A stretch of DNA of 64,000 nt from Mycoplasma ovis str. Michigan (lineage in GTDB: Bacteria; Bacillota_I; Bacilli_A; Mycoplasmatales; Mycoplasmoidaceae): assembly GCF_000508245.1 (NCBI RefSeq), contig NC_023062.1, forward strand, positions 1-64,000, given 5' to 3'. Shown here piece by piece: positions 32,170 through 43,718 of this stretch (positions within the stretch are counted from its first letter, which is position 1; each line of letters opens with the position of its first letter). Both the position numbers and the translations under genes were made by a program. The notes under the pieces were generated by a model. The model was given only the letters and a program-made list of their open reading frames with translations, was not told the DNA's origin and did not search any database.

Positions 32170-32294
32170 AGAAATCTATAAATTATTGGATTATTAATCA
32201 AAAAGTTAGTAGGAAAAAAGACTATTCTGTGAGAATAGCTTTAGTGAATCAATTTAATTTAAGTTCATTAAGAGTTCTAAGATTATAAATTGAA

Positions 32295-32531
32295 ATGTCT
32301 GCACACAAAAAAGATTTAATTAATAAGCTTGTAACTTATAGTTGTAACTCCTGTGGATCAACCTATAAGTTACTTAGTGGAGATACTTCTCAAAAGACAG
32401 TTCCTTTAGATATTTGTGCAGCTTGTCATCCTTTTTACCTAGGAAAATTGTCTTCTGAATCAACTTTGGGACTTGCAGAAAAACTTAAAGATAAATTCTC
32501 TTCAGGAAGAAAGCATTTGGGCAATCTTTAG
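32295..32531 (+). CDS. rpmE: 50S ribosomal protein L31
   Basis: 78 residues. Two CxxC pairs (SCNSCG and CAACHPFYLG) form the zinc site of C+ type L31, and CHPFY matches the family's conserved core. Divergent from dnaX. Confidence 0.85.
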   Translation: MSAHKKDLINKLVTYSCNSCGSTYKLLSGDTSQKTVPLDICAACHPFYLGKLSSESTLGLAEKLKDKFSSGRKHLGNL

Positions 32532-32660
32532 GTATAGAAGTTCAGAGTATAAAAATAACAATAATTTAAAAAGATAGTTTTTATTAGGTTTAATTAGGTA
32601 AAAGGGATAAAAATCTTTCAATTAGTTTAGGAATTTTAAATTAATTATTAATTAAAAGAT

Positions 32661-33758
32661 ATGATTTACAACTCTAAACTTTATGCATTTTTAAATTCAA
32701 TCACTGAAAAACAAAAACAACTAGAAGAAAAAGTCTTACTAGATTCTTCTAGCTTTAAGAATGTATCACTGCAAAAAGAACTTTCTAGAAATAGAGAATT
32801 AATTTCTAAATTTGCTATTTATAAAAAGCTAATTTCTGATTATGAAGAGTGTAAAAACTCTTCAGTTAAAGAAAAGAATATGGAGTTAAAGCTTTTATTG
32901 GATGAAGAGTGTTCTGAGTTAACTAAAAAAATCTCACAATTAGAAAATGACTTCAAGTCTGAGTTACTCCCAGACAACAAATATGATGAAAAAAATATAG
33001 TTATTGAAATGCACTCGGCCGCAGGCGGGGAAGAAGCGGCTATATTTGTTGCAGATTTATTTGATTCCTATAAGAAATATGCACAGGAAAATAAGTGAAA
33101 ACTTAGCGTTGTGGAATTAAGAGAAAGTGAAAAAGGCTTGGCTTTTGTCACATTTCGACTTTCTGGAAAAAAAGTCTATTCCAAGATGAAGTATGAATCA
33201 GGAGTTCACAGAGTTCAGAGAGTTCCTGAAACTGAATCAAAAGGTAGAGTTCACACTTCTACCATTACAGTAAGTGTTCTTCCCGAGGAGGATGAAATTG
33301 AAGTTCAGATAGACCTGTCTGAACTAAGAATAGATGTTTATAGAGCCAGCGGAGCTGGAGGACAACATGTTAATAAAACTGAATCTGCTGTACGAATTAT
33401 TCATATTCCAACCAATATTATGGTTGCTTGCCAGCAAGAAAGATCTCAGTTGTTAAACAAGGAAATTGCTTTGAAAATTCTTAAGGCCAAAATAAGAGAT
33501 CGAGAAAGAAAGTTACAACAAGAAAAACAATTTATTAACTTGAAACAACAAATTGGTAAAGGGGAAAGAGCTGAAAAGATTAGAACATATAACTATCCCC
33601 AAAATAGAATGACTGATCACAGAATTCTATTAACTATTAACAACTTAACTTCCATTATGGAAGGCAATCTCTCTCAAATTCATCAACAATTATCTTTAAA
33701 AGAACAAGAAGATTGGTTTAACAATTTAGCAGATAATTATTCAACTCTAGATAAATAG
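32661..33758 (+). CDS. prfA: Peptide chain release factor 1
   Basis: RF1 terminates at UAA and UAG. Seen: [35 protein letters not shown], and the GGQ loop [18 protein letters not shown] at about residue 233. 365 residues. In-frame TGA at 33096 is read as Trp. No RF2 is seen in the window, consistent with UGA reassignment. Confidence 0.96.
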
Positions 33759-34599
33759 GAAAAGAAAAACTCTTTCTTTTAGAGAATTAGTTTCTTCTTT
33801 TCCTAAAGAACTGTCTTATAGAATCTTTGAATATATTTTTTTATCTTCCAGTAAAGTTAACAACTTAACTGAATATGAATTATTCCAAGATGAGCCAATA
33901 GATTTTAGTTGTAAATTAACTGAAAAGTTAAAGAAAAGACTTTTTGATACAAAATATCCAATTCCACGAATAACTAAATGTACTTTTTTTAATAACAGAA
34001 AAATTCAGTTATTCGATGGAGTTTTTGATCCTAGGACAGAAACAGAACAATTAATAAAAATAGCTAAGGAATTAGTAGAAGAATTAAAGATTAATTCTTT
34101 TACCTATTTAGATCTTTGCTCTGGATCAGGAGCCATTTACTTTTCTTTGTTATTGGAGCTAGGGAACAAAATTTCTTGTTCTGCAGGAGTCGATTCTTCT
34201 TTTAGAGCTTGTCAAAATATCTTAGAAAACTTGTCTAATCTAAAAATTCAAGGAAACCATAAAGTGTATTTGTCTAATTGAGATAGTTTTTTAGACAAAA
34301 ATAATAACTGAGAATTAATAACTATAAATCCACCATATTTGTCTTCAGAAGAATGAAGTGAAAAACTTCAATATGATCCAAAGAATAGCCTAGTGGCTAA
34401 ACAACAAGGTTTAGCTCACTATAGAAAATTCTTGGATTACTTAAAAAAGAATGAGCATTGAAAAGTAATAATTCTAGAGTGCAGTGAGTTTCATGAGGAA
34501 TATTGAAAAAACATAGAAGAAACCAATTCAAATTGGTCTTTAAAGAGATATAGAGACTATCTAGGTAAATTTAGGATAGTCTCTATAGTTAGGAAATAG
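33751..34599 (+). CDS. prmC: Release factor glutamine methyltransferase PrmC
   Basis: Methylates the GGQ glutamine of RF1 using SAM. Seen: [11 protein letters not shown], the SAM-binding [13 protein letters not shown], and the catalytic [10 protein letters not shown]. 282 residues with eight or so TGA-Trp codons, so it is invisible under the standard code. No ATG/GTG/TTG is available upstream of the conserved region; ATA 33751, overlapping the prfA stop, is the likely start and implies translational coupling. Confidence 0.88.
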
Positions 34600-35461
34600 T
34601 TAATTGATATTTATCAACCTTAAATCCTTCTCTAAGTATTATTGGTTGAATATCTACTGCTTTGTAAGTATCAGTATTAAAAGTCAGTAGTACTGAACAA
34701 AATTGTCTAGGCCCCTCTTGGGGCTCTAGAATAAATTTTTTTTCAGGATAAAAGAATTTTTCTATTATGTCATGTTTTGCCCCTCCTATGACTCCACAAG
34801 AAGGACCAGTCATCCCCACATCAGTAATATAGGCAGTTCCTTCTTGAGTTATTACATAGTCATTAGTAGGAATATGTGTGTGTGTTCCTAAGACTGCAGA
34901 AATCTTTCCATTAAAAGCTCAAAGAAATGCATTCTTTTCGCTTGTGGTTTCTGCATGTAGATCTACTATATGTATTCCCTTAAAGTTATTGGAATTAAGT
35001 TGATCCAATAACTTACTAAAAGTCAAAAAACAATTGGTTTGATTGTTTTTGAACATAACACTATTACCAATCAAATTGGTAATTCTTATTTTTAATCCTT
35101 TGTAATCCATTTCTTTGCTCCCTATTCCTAGGGAAAAAAAATTAAAAGATTCTCTTAAATTAAGTGGCCTAATTAAATTACTGTAAGTTTCAAAAAGTTC
35201 TTTTAGACTTTCTTTCTTTGATCAAGAATGATTTCCTAAAGTAAAGAAGTTTACCCCAACTTCCATTAATTGACTAAGGATTTTGGGAGTAGTTCCTTTT
35301 CCATGTGCTGAATTTTCAGCATTCGCAATAACGAAATCAATGGAATGTTCTTTTTTAAGTCTTGGGAGATTTTCTTTAATAATGTCTCTACCGGGTTTTC
35401 CAAATATATCTCCAATAAACAAAATTTTTAGTAAATTACTATTTTGGTTGTCTTGTGTCAC
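34589..35461 (-). CDS. ymdB: YmdB-like metallophosphoesterase
   Basis: Members hydrolyse 2',3'-cyclic nucleotides and affect RNA turnover. Metal-site motifs seen: FIGDIFGKPGRDII, IANAENSAHGKG, TLGNHSWSK (Trp by TGA), VDLHAETTSEK, LGTHTHIPTND and YITDVGMTGP. 290 residues, GTG start. Converges on prmC with an 11-base overlap. Confidence 0.92.
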
Positions 35462-35616
35462 CTAGGGTCTAGAAAAACAGTAATTTAGCTTTAAATTTAA
35501 AAAATTTATAAGCCTTCCAATCTATTAAATTTGAAACTTTTAAGTATAAATTGTTCCAATATAGTGCGGTCCAAAAAGTAAAATTTAAAAAAATTTTGTT
35601 TTAGTTTTTTACTGAT

Positions 35617-36072
35617 ATGGCGACTGCTATTTGTGCTGTAGTATTTACTGGCTGTCTTGCTTTAAGTGTTATTGTTTCTTTTGCCTTCCAAGCCTACAAT
35701 ATGTGAAAAACTAAGAACTTCAGGTTTCTACATAAAGATATTTTTTCCTTGTTCTTTGCAGGAGCTTTGTTGTTTAGCATAGCTCTTGTTGCAGGTCAAA
35801 CAAGTATTTTGAATGGTTTTAGTGATAGTTCATGAGCTTGCAATCCAGTTCGTTGAACTTGAGTAGGTTTTAGTATTTTCATTAGCATTGTGTGTTTGGG
35901 AATGCTTGCTTTTGCAACTATGAATAATGGAAAGAAATTGGGAAGTCAAACTTCTGATGGCGTATCTGATCTTCACAGTTACAGTGTTGATGAAGAGGAA
36001 GAAGAATCTTTTGAGCCCGTTGCAGAAATATTGGGGGGGGATCTCTCTTCCAATTTGCAAGGTAATATTTAG
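35617..36072 (+). CDS. Membrane protein, cassette copy 1, first gene
   Basis: 151 residues with four hydrophobic segments and an acidic tail (VDEEEEESFEPVAEI). The WKTKNFRFL...DIFSLFFAGALLFSIALVAG section resembles the 42841 gene (WKTKDTKFL...KLFALFLLAGALMTAGSIAG), and both end in acidic tails with EESF. The second gene of each pair is also homologous, so this is a duplicated two-gene cassette. A run of eight G at 36033-36040 lies in the acidic tail. Function unknown. Confidence 0.75.
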
Positions 36073-36074
36073 GT

Positions 36075-36497
36075 ATGGCTTTAGATGTAGCTATTTTTTC
36101 ATTATGAGATGCAACACCTAAAATACTTTATGGTTTTGGAGTTTTTGCTTTTTCCTCAATCATTTACTGACAGTATAAGAAAGTAAATGAAACCAGAAAT
36201 ACAGTAGGTTTTAGTAAGGGTTTTCTTGTTGGACAATTATTTTTTAGTATTTTCTTAATATTGGGCTCAATATTCAGATGATTGCAAAACAATCCTTTTG
36301 ACGCAACTTCTATTAACTCTCCTTTGATTCTTATTGGTCTTTCTCTTTTCTGCGTTAATCTTTATACGTTAAAGATGAAGTTGGAAAATACAGATTTAGC
36401 TAGAAAAGCTGGTTTAACTGAAGCTCAACACTATGAAAGAATTATTTTTCCTTCCTTGGAACCAAATGAAATGAATAATGTTACTCTTCTGTCCTAG
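36075..36497 (+). CDS. Membrane protein, cassette copy 1, second gene
   Basis: 140 residues, about four membrane segments, starting three bases after the previous gene's stop. LILIGLSLFCVNLYTLKMKLEN and ARKAGLTEAQHYERIIFPSLEP match the 43275 gene (LVMINICLFCTNFYTLRVKIIN, AKKAGMTEAEYYEKVIVPTLTS). Three TGA are read as Trp. The conserved cytosolic-looking tail suggests a binding partner. Function unknown. Confidence 0.75.
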
Positions 36498-36826
36498 TCC
36501 CAAGTAAGTTAATAGTAAGAAAAATAAATTAATTAGTTGAGATCAATTAAATAATTATTCTGATTAACTAATAGGTCTCTAAAACTTAGTTTTTGGTTTT
36601 TTAAATAAACAAATAATAAAAGCTGTTTATTAGACATTTGGATTAATTTTTTGACACAACAACAAATAATCTAAAAACACTTTTCAATTTCATTACATAC
36701 TCTTAATAAAATCCTCTTGTTTAACCTTAAAAACTCTTAATAATTCTTTTCTGCCTATAAATTTATATTTCTACAAATTTCGCCAAACTATCTCAAACTC
36801 TACTAAAACAACAATAAATGCACTAT
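36498..36826. other. Gene-free AT-rich stretch
   Basis: 329 bases between converging genes. I see no open frame with coding character, no tRNA and no strong terminator, only A/T-rich sequence. Confidence 0.5.
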
Positions 36827-37420
36827 TTAATAGTTAGGTATTAATTGTTCTCTAAAACACTTAGAAAACAACAATCTAGCCTTTAATTTCAAAAATTGTG
36901 CAGGACTAACAATCTTTATAGATTTTGGACCTCCAATATTAGACAATCTACCATTAATTCTTAAGCTAAATAGTCCTCCCAATACAGGTAGTAATAAATT
37001 AGCTAAGCAAGAGACTAAGTAATTAAAGTCTCTTGCTTTAAAGAAGCAAAATAGAGATACTAGTGTAAAAGCGAGGTTAAGAGAAGAAGAAATAATTGAT
37101 ATTAAATATATGGGTTGAATAAAAGATCAAAAACCTCGCTCACTAAAGAAGGAACCTAAACCATTTTGAGCTATAAAAGAAGATGCATATTGATGAGTTG
37201 ATTGCACTGAAGAAACAGGAACCCTTGTTCTTAAATTTATAAAGGGATTGAGTATAAAGTTTTTTAGCGGAAAACCTTTATAGTATTCATTTCCATCACT
37301 AAGAACTCATATATGGTAGTAACTTATTAACGAAACTAAAGAGATTCATCCAAAAGAACTAATAAGGTTCAGATAAGAAGAAAAAAAATTTATTTTTTTA
37401 GATAAGTAAAGATAGTTCAT
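36827..37420 (-). CDS. Membrane protein of unknown function
   Basis: 197 residues in one frame with TGA read as Trp, hidden under the standard code. Hydrophobic segments near residues 10-45, about 105-130 and 140-160. The C-terminus is basic (SIKIVSPAQFLKLKARLLF). It is head-to-head with the 37441 gene, 20 bases apart, so the two probably share a control region. No family recognised. Confidence 0.55.
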
Positions 37421-37440
37421 AAGTTACTAACTAATAATTA

Positions 37441-39330
37441 ATGGCTAAGTATCTTAACTTAAAAATGATTTTGTTAACTGGAACTCCCTGTTGTTCTCCC
37501 TCCTTTATTGCTCTTAAAGGAAGTGAAACTGAATTTCACTATAAGATATTAGCCAACTATAATGGTCAAGCAGAATTACTTTTGAGTTTACAAATACCAC
37601 CAGATTATTTTCCTTATCAATTTAAGCAAAGAGGTTTATATGATTACTTAACTCATATAAACAGATATTTAGTTACTGAAGGATCTTCAGCAGAAAAACA
37701 AGGACTAGGAGACAAGATTCAAGGAAGAATCAATCAATTAGTTGGTAAGGTAACTACTTTTGGTCCTAGTCTTTGAAATGAAGATCTTTATGCAGGTGGA
37801 TTAGTTAACAGAAATGTACAGTTTTGGAATACTAAAAGTGCAGACTATTTATTTCTGGAGCAATTCATATTAGATGATTCTTCAGATTTTTTATTTTTAA
37901 TTCAAAGACTTCCTAAACATAGTCACTTAGCTGTTACTAACTTTAGAGCTGCAAGGGACCCTTACAGCTTATTCGGGGAAGATGTTTATAGACATTTTGT
38001 AAAAAATGGACGAAATGGTTCTAATGCATTTGCAACTAAACTCCTTGAATACTACAGAAAGTATTCAAAGATATCTCCTAATAGCTTATTTAGAAGTGCT
38101 AAATATATAGAGTTTTGATCTGATTTTTGTAGTGATTTGCAACAAAAATCAAAAGAAAATGGTTACTCCGGAGATCTTTCTAGTTTATTTAGTATACCTA
38201 GTTCAAAAGAGCAATTGTTTGCTCCTTTTGGAAAAAAGGAACATGATAGACATATTGCCCAAAAGTTTTTTGAGGCCATATTCACCGAAGAAGAGTTGAA
38301 TTGGCTAAACGATAATGGAAACCGAAATGGAGGAGGAGAACAGAAATTTGAATTTAATTATTTAAAGCAAAATGGACAAGTTCAAGGAAACGGTAGCGAA
38401 CATGTTTGCCCCTCAGCACTACACAGTCAATTTGAACAAGTTCATCACCCAGCTTTAGAGCATCAAACTATGAAAGGCAGCAGTCCAGTTTCTGAGGGAA
38501 CTCAAAAAGAATTATTTGTCTATTTAGCTCAAATGGCAATAGCTTTGGACAAAATGTTCAAAACAAGCAATTTTAGTTCTGTTTTTAATGGGGATTCAAG
38601 ACAAGAATTTATAAAGAAGGCCTGGTCTAATGCCATTGAAATAGCTAAGAACTACAGAGAGAGACTAAAGAATGTTAGAAGTTATTTGCAAAAAATCAAA
38701 GTGGTAGATGAAGGATTTGATCCTGAACAGAAAAAATATTCTAAGAACAATTCCAAAACTTTAGCTATTATCTCCTATCCCCCTTCACAATTGGGGGCTG
38801 GGGATGCAACTATTCAAACAATTTCTAAATATCCATTTCTTTATACAGAGTTAGGCTTGAAGGAAGTAATTCCTAAAAACCTAACTGAAAATGGCGAAAA
38901 ACACGAGATGGATGAAGATTTGTTGGGAGTTGACGACAACGGTTGATGGTGAAAATTAGGAGACTTTAATTTTTCCAGTAAGGGTTTAGATAGTTTTAGT
39001 AAGACAGCAGATTCAATCATTTTATTGGCAACCGAAGATGATTGAAATATATTAAATGCTTGGGATAGTCCTAAATTAAGATCTCTGAAATCTCTCTTGA
39101 ATCATCAAGAAGACAAATATATAACTACTAGCAATTATCACTTGTGAAATGAGGGATTAAGATCCCCTATTGCACTGAACCTACTATTAGATGTTTTAGT
39201 AAAAAGTTTGACTAAGCAGTTTGGTACCAATGGAAGTCATCAAGAAGAATATAAAAAAGCTTTAAGCTGAGGAAACTATTGAGAAACAACTTTTGTGAAT
39301 GGAACTACTTCTAACTTGAAGAAAAGTTAA
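37441..39330 (+). CDS. Large exported protein, possible ligand-binding (TroA-like) protein
   Basis: 629 residues with nine or more TGA-Trp codons. The N-terminus MAKYLNLKMILLTGTPCC is a weak signal with a lipobox-like Cys pair. Middle and C-terminal parts contain TLAIISYPPSQLGAGD, YPFLYTELGLKEVIP and KTADSIILLATEDDWNILNAW. That order recalls siderophore/haem-binding proteins of ABC importers, but the resemblance is by eye only. Adjacent genes do not encode an importer. Alternative: a haemoplasma-specific surface protein. Confidence 0.6.
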
Positions 39331-40316
39331 CTTTTAATAGGATTCTCCAATAGATATTTAAAGACTTCCTCTATTTTCCCTTTTTTTAGCTGTTCCATCA
39401 AAGAGTCATATTTGTCCTGAGGATAACTATCCTTCTTTAGAGGTTCTAGTTTGTCTGCAACAACTAAAGATTTACCTATTATATCTAAATCAGCAATAGG
39501 TTTAGTGTGATGCTCTATTGCAGTCAATACAGAATCATCTAATCTAAAAGCTTTAGATAGATAGTTTCTTGCTACAGGTCCATGTAAATTTCAAATTTCA
39601 TTTTCTAATTCTTGCTTAGGTTTGGAGTACATTCTTGATGCTAATTGGAGTAGTTTATCTTTAGTTCAGTCCTTTGCAAAATCATGATACGCACAACTTA
39701 GAAGTAATTTATTCTTAGTAACTGGATCCATAGAAGATCAATTAGCAATTTGATTTGCAAATTTCAAAACTCTTATAGTGTGATCAAATCTGGGATCAGA
39801 TTGTTCTTTATGTACTCTTTTTATTGCTCCCATTAGAGTTCTTTCTGCTTCTGTACGTACCATATGAATTCTTTTCCAGTTTTGACTACCCAAAGAAAGA
39901 TCCAAGTTACCTTTGTGCTTGTTAGTGAACAGTAGAAAGTTTCAAGAGTTAGAGATATTTTCCAATGCCAACTTTATATGGTTTATTGCTAAGGTTTCAA
40001 TTAAGTAGGCAATTTCTTCCTTTGGAAGATCACTATATTCACTCTGAATCACAGATTCAATATATTCTTTAAATTTTTTGGGATCTTTTATGTCTTGATC
40101 TTGTGGAATTTCTCGAAATTCTACAGAAATAAAAGGATCAATAAGACTAAGTTGTAACTCTACTTGTTTTCTGAAGAGTACTAATTTTTTATAAGCAATA
40201 TCTTGACTTAAACCCCTCTTGTAATAGACAACTTCCTCTATCTTAAAGTGTTGACTCAGAGTCTTTAATACTTCTGGATAAACCAAGGAATAACTGTTAA
40301 AGTAAATTAGTTTCAT
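39327..40316 (-). CDS. yqeK: YqeK-like HD-domain phosphohydrolase with degenerate N-terminal domain
   Basis: The C-terminal half has HD-domain motifs: FDHTIRVLKFA, CAYHDFAKDW, LHGPVA, AIEHHTKPIADLD and VADKLEP, the YqeK (Ap4A hydrolase) pattern. The N-terminal ~160 residues sit where mycoplasmas often have a fused NadD nucleotidyltransferase. No GxFDPxHxGH or SxTxxR motif is seen, so that domain is replaced or decayed. 329 residues. Its ATG overlaps the ptsG stop by one base. Confidence 0.78.
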
Positions 40317-42139
40317 TACTCTTCTACTTTATTACTTTTATTTGCGAAACTCAAGAGAGTTGTGTTAATTTCTTCAGCTTTTGGACCAACAATAAGTTGA
40401 ACATGATTATCACTAATTCACTTAATAGCTATCACTCCTCCCTTCTTAAGTTCTGATTCTATCACTTTGGTTTTATCTTGTATGTCATATCTCAGTCTTG
40501 AAGCGCAATTCTTGTAGTTTGTTACATTTTCTCACCCCCCTAGACCTTTCTTAAATGAAGATACTCAAGCAGGAAGATCGCTATCTTCTTTTGAAGTTTC
40601 TTCTTGTTGGTTTTGTGGCTCTAAAGGTTGAAGTTGCATTTCTTCTTCAAAATGTTTCTTTCTGAAAAAGTAATAGAATACTGCAAAGTATACTATTGCT
40701 AATCCACCTCCTACAGCAGCTCAGTAGTAGAACTTTGTACCTTTTTGAATTGGAATAGCTCCATTTATTAATAGTTCAATAATACCTCCAGAGAAAGCTG
40801 TAGGTATATGAGCTCCAGCTAATTTCATAGCTAAGAATGATACCCCACACATAGTTGTGTGGAATCAGTAGAAGAGTCTAGGTATGGAATACATAAAGCT
40901 GAACTCTATAGGTTCAGTAATACCCAATACTACAGAGTTCATAATTCCTGGAAATAGAGTTTTAGATAGTTCTTTTCTTTTTTCGCCTCTCTTAGAGGCA
41001 GAAAAATATATAGCTAAAGCTGCTGCAGGTAAAGCAAATTGCATTATTGGGAATTTACCTTGAGTTAGTCTGCCTATGTGTAAGGAACTCAATGCTTCAA
41101 ATAATTTAGTTCCATTGTGTAATGATAGTGCTGAAGCGCCCATTAAAGCATCACCTTGTCATTGGAGTGAATTGCTATTTCCAAAGCAAAGACAGCAACA
41201 AGTCGTTCCACCAGAGCAAGAGGATGCACAACATTCCTTTAATGTTTCTGTAACATTATGTAGAGCGTTTCCTCCTAAAGGTGTGTACCAAAATAAAGAA
41301 GCAAATAAGTGGTGAAATCCAGTAGGAATTAATAGCTTTTCTAGAAAACCAAATAAGAAGGCATCAGCCCCTTGACCCTTAGCTATATAGTTTCCTGCAT
41401 AGGATAAACCAATCCCTATTCAGGGATAAAAGACCAAGAATAATAAAGCTAACGGAATTACTGCCAAAGTTGTTAATAAAGGCATTAGCCTTTTTCCAGA
41501 AAAATAAGCCAAACAATTTGGCAGCTTTATTTCTGATCAATTCTTAAACAAATATGGAATTATTATGCCTCCAATTATCATTGGAGCAAATATAGAGCAA
41601 TTTAGAGTAGTAATTCCAAAAAATCTATGTATTAAGCTGTTGGCTTTTTCCCTGCCAGCACCTCCGAATAGAATATTTAGTCCATTGTCTTTTTCTGCGC
41701 AACAGGGGAGAAGAAAACAACATTTATCGTTGGTACAACACCCTCCTTTTCCTCCGCAAACGCATTTACAGTCTCCGTTTTTAGTGCAACTAATAAAAGC
41801 TGAATTAAAGTAAGTAAAAGTTAGAAATCCTAATATGGCGCATCAAACAGCAATTCCTTCATGTTTTTTAGTAAAAGCCAAAGCAAAAGAAACACATATC
41901 AATAGTGGAAATGCTTGCAATAATGGCAAAGCAATAGATTGTATTGCTTTTCCAATTTTCGATAAAGTATCTCCATTACAGTTTTGGTTGATTACTCCTC
42001 CAACGGAGAGAAAAAGGCTCGTGATGGCCATGGATGCAATCGGGAGCATGAAGGCTCCCGAAATTCCTGAAAGCTTGAGTTTTAAATTACTTTTATTGAG
42101 ATTGACAAAACTTAACTTAGTATTTGAGCCTTTGACCAC
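40316..42139 (-). CDS. ptsG: Glucose PTS enzyme IICB with cysteine-rich insertions
   Basis: Imports and phosphorylates glucose. Seen: ~10 membrane segments; IIC motifs FHHLFASLFWYTPLGG, FPIMQFALPAAALAIY and LGITEPIEFSF; and a C-terminal IIB domain with phosphorylatable Cys in NYKNCASRLRYDI. 607 residues, GTG start, eight or more TGA-Trp. Two insertions are remarkable: ten Cys within about 30 residues (coding 41700-41800) and seven Cys within about 16 residues (coding 41190-41235). IIA is encoded by crr at 7.4 kb. Confidence 0.9.
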
Positions 42140-42274
42140 TAGAACATATTAATTTAATTCCCAATAGAATTAATATTTTTAATATTTATGACTTTTTGGA
42201 AGTTATAGAATATTAGTCAAATAAATGATGTATACTTTTTTTAAATTTTTAAATAAGTTTTAGAAAAACTTAAT

Positions 42275-42700
42275 TTGACTAGTTATTCAGAAGAAGAACT
42301 TCTTTCAAAAGATGAAAAATTAAGAAAGGCAAAGGAAAATAAAAGAAAAATAGAAAATACATTTTTGTCTTTTCATAGTGCGAGTATATTTAAACAAAGA
42401 CTAAACAATAAGGTTTTCTTCACTAAGTTGTTTATTCAACTTTGTGAACTTTATTTGAGTGAATTGCAGATAGCTTTATCTTCTTTGGAAGAGCATGAAA
42501 GGGAATTCTTAGAAGATTACTATCAATACAAATTAAGACACAAAGATATGTTCTTTTCTAAAGCAAATTACTACAGTTGTTTGAATAAATATTCAGATAA
42601 ATTCCTAAAGTTATTTGATTATGAGTTGTTTCAAGAGTGTCTTAATCTTCTTCGTAAAAATATTCGTTTTATGATTGCCTCTTATTTAATTGGTGAATAA
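42275..42700 (+). CDS. Helical protein of unknown function
   Basis: 141 residues, TTG start, all helical and charged. The stretch YYQYKLRHKDMFFSKANYYSCLNKYSDKFLKLF has the rhythm of small sigma-like or ArpU-type helix-turn-helix proteins found in mycoplasmas, but this is a weak impression. No membrane segment. Confidence 0.55.
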   Translation: MTSYSEEELLSKDEKLRKAKENKRKIENTFLSFHSASIFKQRLNNKVFFTKLFIQLCELYLSELQIALSSLEEHEREFLEDYYQYKLRHKDMFFSKANYYSCLNKYSDKFLKLFDYELFQECLNLLRKNIRFMIASYLIGE

Positions 42701-42840
42701 TTAGTTAAATTAGTTCGATTATCCACAAAACTATTAGTTTTTAAAAATTAGCTTTTTAAAGTTCAAAAGTCTTGTTTTTTCGGGATTAATTTATCTAAAA
42801 TTCAATTTGAGATTTTTGTTTTGTTCACGTTATAGATAGG

Positions 42841-43272
42841 ATGGCAGCATGGAATGAACATCTTTCAGTATTTTTTGCATTTTTGGGAATGATTTCAGTT
42901 GGTTTAGCCTTTTGACCAGGTTTTTATAAGACTTGAAAAACTAAGGACACAAAGTTTTTACCAATTAAATTATTTGCTCTATTTTTATTAGCGGGAGCTT
43001 TGATGACGGCCGGATCAATTGCAGGAGTTTGTACAGATGTTCAACTGTCAAATATGTACGTAAGAGGGTGATTCTTCGTGTTATTGAATGCTTTTGTGTT
43101 ATTTACAAATCTTTACACTGTTTGTTTGTGATGCAAGAATAAAGTGAAAGAGCGAGTTAGGGGTTATGACAGTTTGGAAGATTATATCCCGGAAGAAGAG
43201 GAATCTTTTGATGAAGAATCTTTGGATTCTCCTAGCCCTCTTGATCCAGAAGAACTAGAAGAAGCTGTTTAA
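42841..43272 (+). CDS. Membrane protein, cassette copy 2, first gene
   Basis: 143 residues with four hydrophobic segments and an acidic tail (EEEESFDEESLDSPSPLDPEELEE). It resembles the 35617 gene in the WKTK-x3-FL motif, the following AGAL segment and the tail. Two bases separate its stop from the next gene. Four TGA are read as Trp. This copy lacks the G8 tract of copy 1. Function unknown. Confidence 0.75.
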
Positions 43273-43274
43273 TT

Positions 43275-43700
43275 ATGTTAATGAACTTTTTTTCTCAAAT
43301 GGTTCTTGTTTTTCAAGAAAATAGTGTAGCTAAGACAGTTGCACCTTGCTTGATTGGAGTTGGTGCTCTTGTTTTAGTTTTAATTACCTACTCTCAATTT
43401 CAACAGGTAAGAAAAACTTCTAACACTATTGCTTTGGATAAGAAATTCATGTTCTTCCAAATTTATGCTTGTTTTTTCTTGGGCTCTGCTTCAGTTTATG
43501 GTTTATGCGGAAAGTGGGATAATACTTGAGGTCCTATAGATATTGCATTAGTTATGATAAATATTTGTCTTTTCTGCACTAACTTCTATACATTAAGAGT
43601 TAAAATTATAAATTCTGAATCCGCAAAGAAGGCAGGAATGACTGAGGCCGAATATTATGAAAAAGTAATTGTTCCTACTCTGACAAGTCAAGTAAATTAA
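43275..43700 (+). CDS. Membrane protein, cassette copy 2, second gene
   Basis: 141 residues, four membrane segments, homologous to the 36075 gene through LFCTNFYTLRVKI and KKAGMTEAEYYEKVIVPTL. One TGA-Trp at 43529. Followed directly by tRNA-Ser. Function unknown. Confidence 0.75.
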
Positions 43701-43718
43701 GATAATTAAGAAAACCTA

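Noticed and set aside
35283-35465. Plus-strand frame of 60 codons
   Set aside because: Antisense to the conserved N-terminus of ymdB.
41076-42152. Several plus-strand open frames
   Set aside because: They are shadows of ptsG, which has clear PTS motifs on the minus strand.
42719-42727. Perfect DnaA box TTATCCACA
   Set aside because: A single copy far from dnaA. With this base composition about one copy per 64 kb is expected by chance, and no cluster surrounds it.
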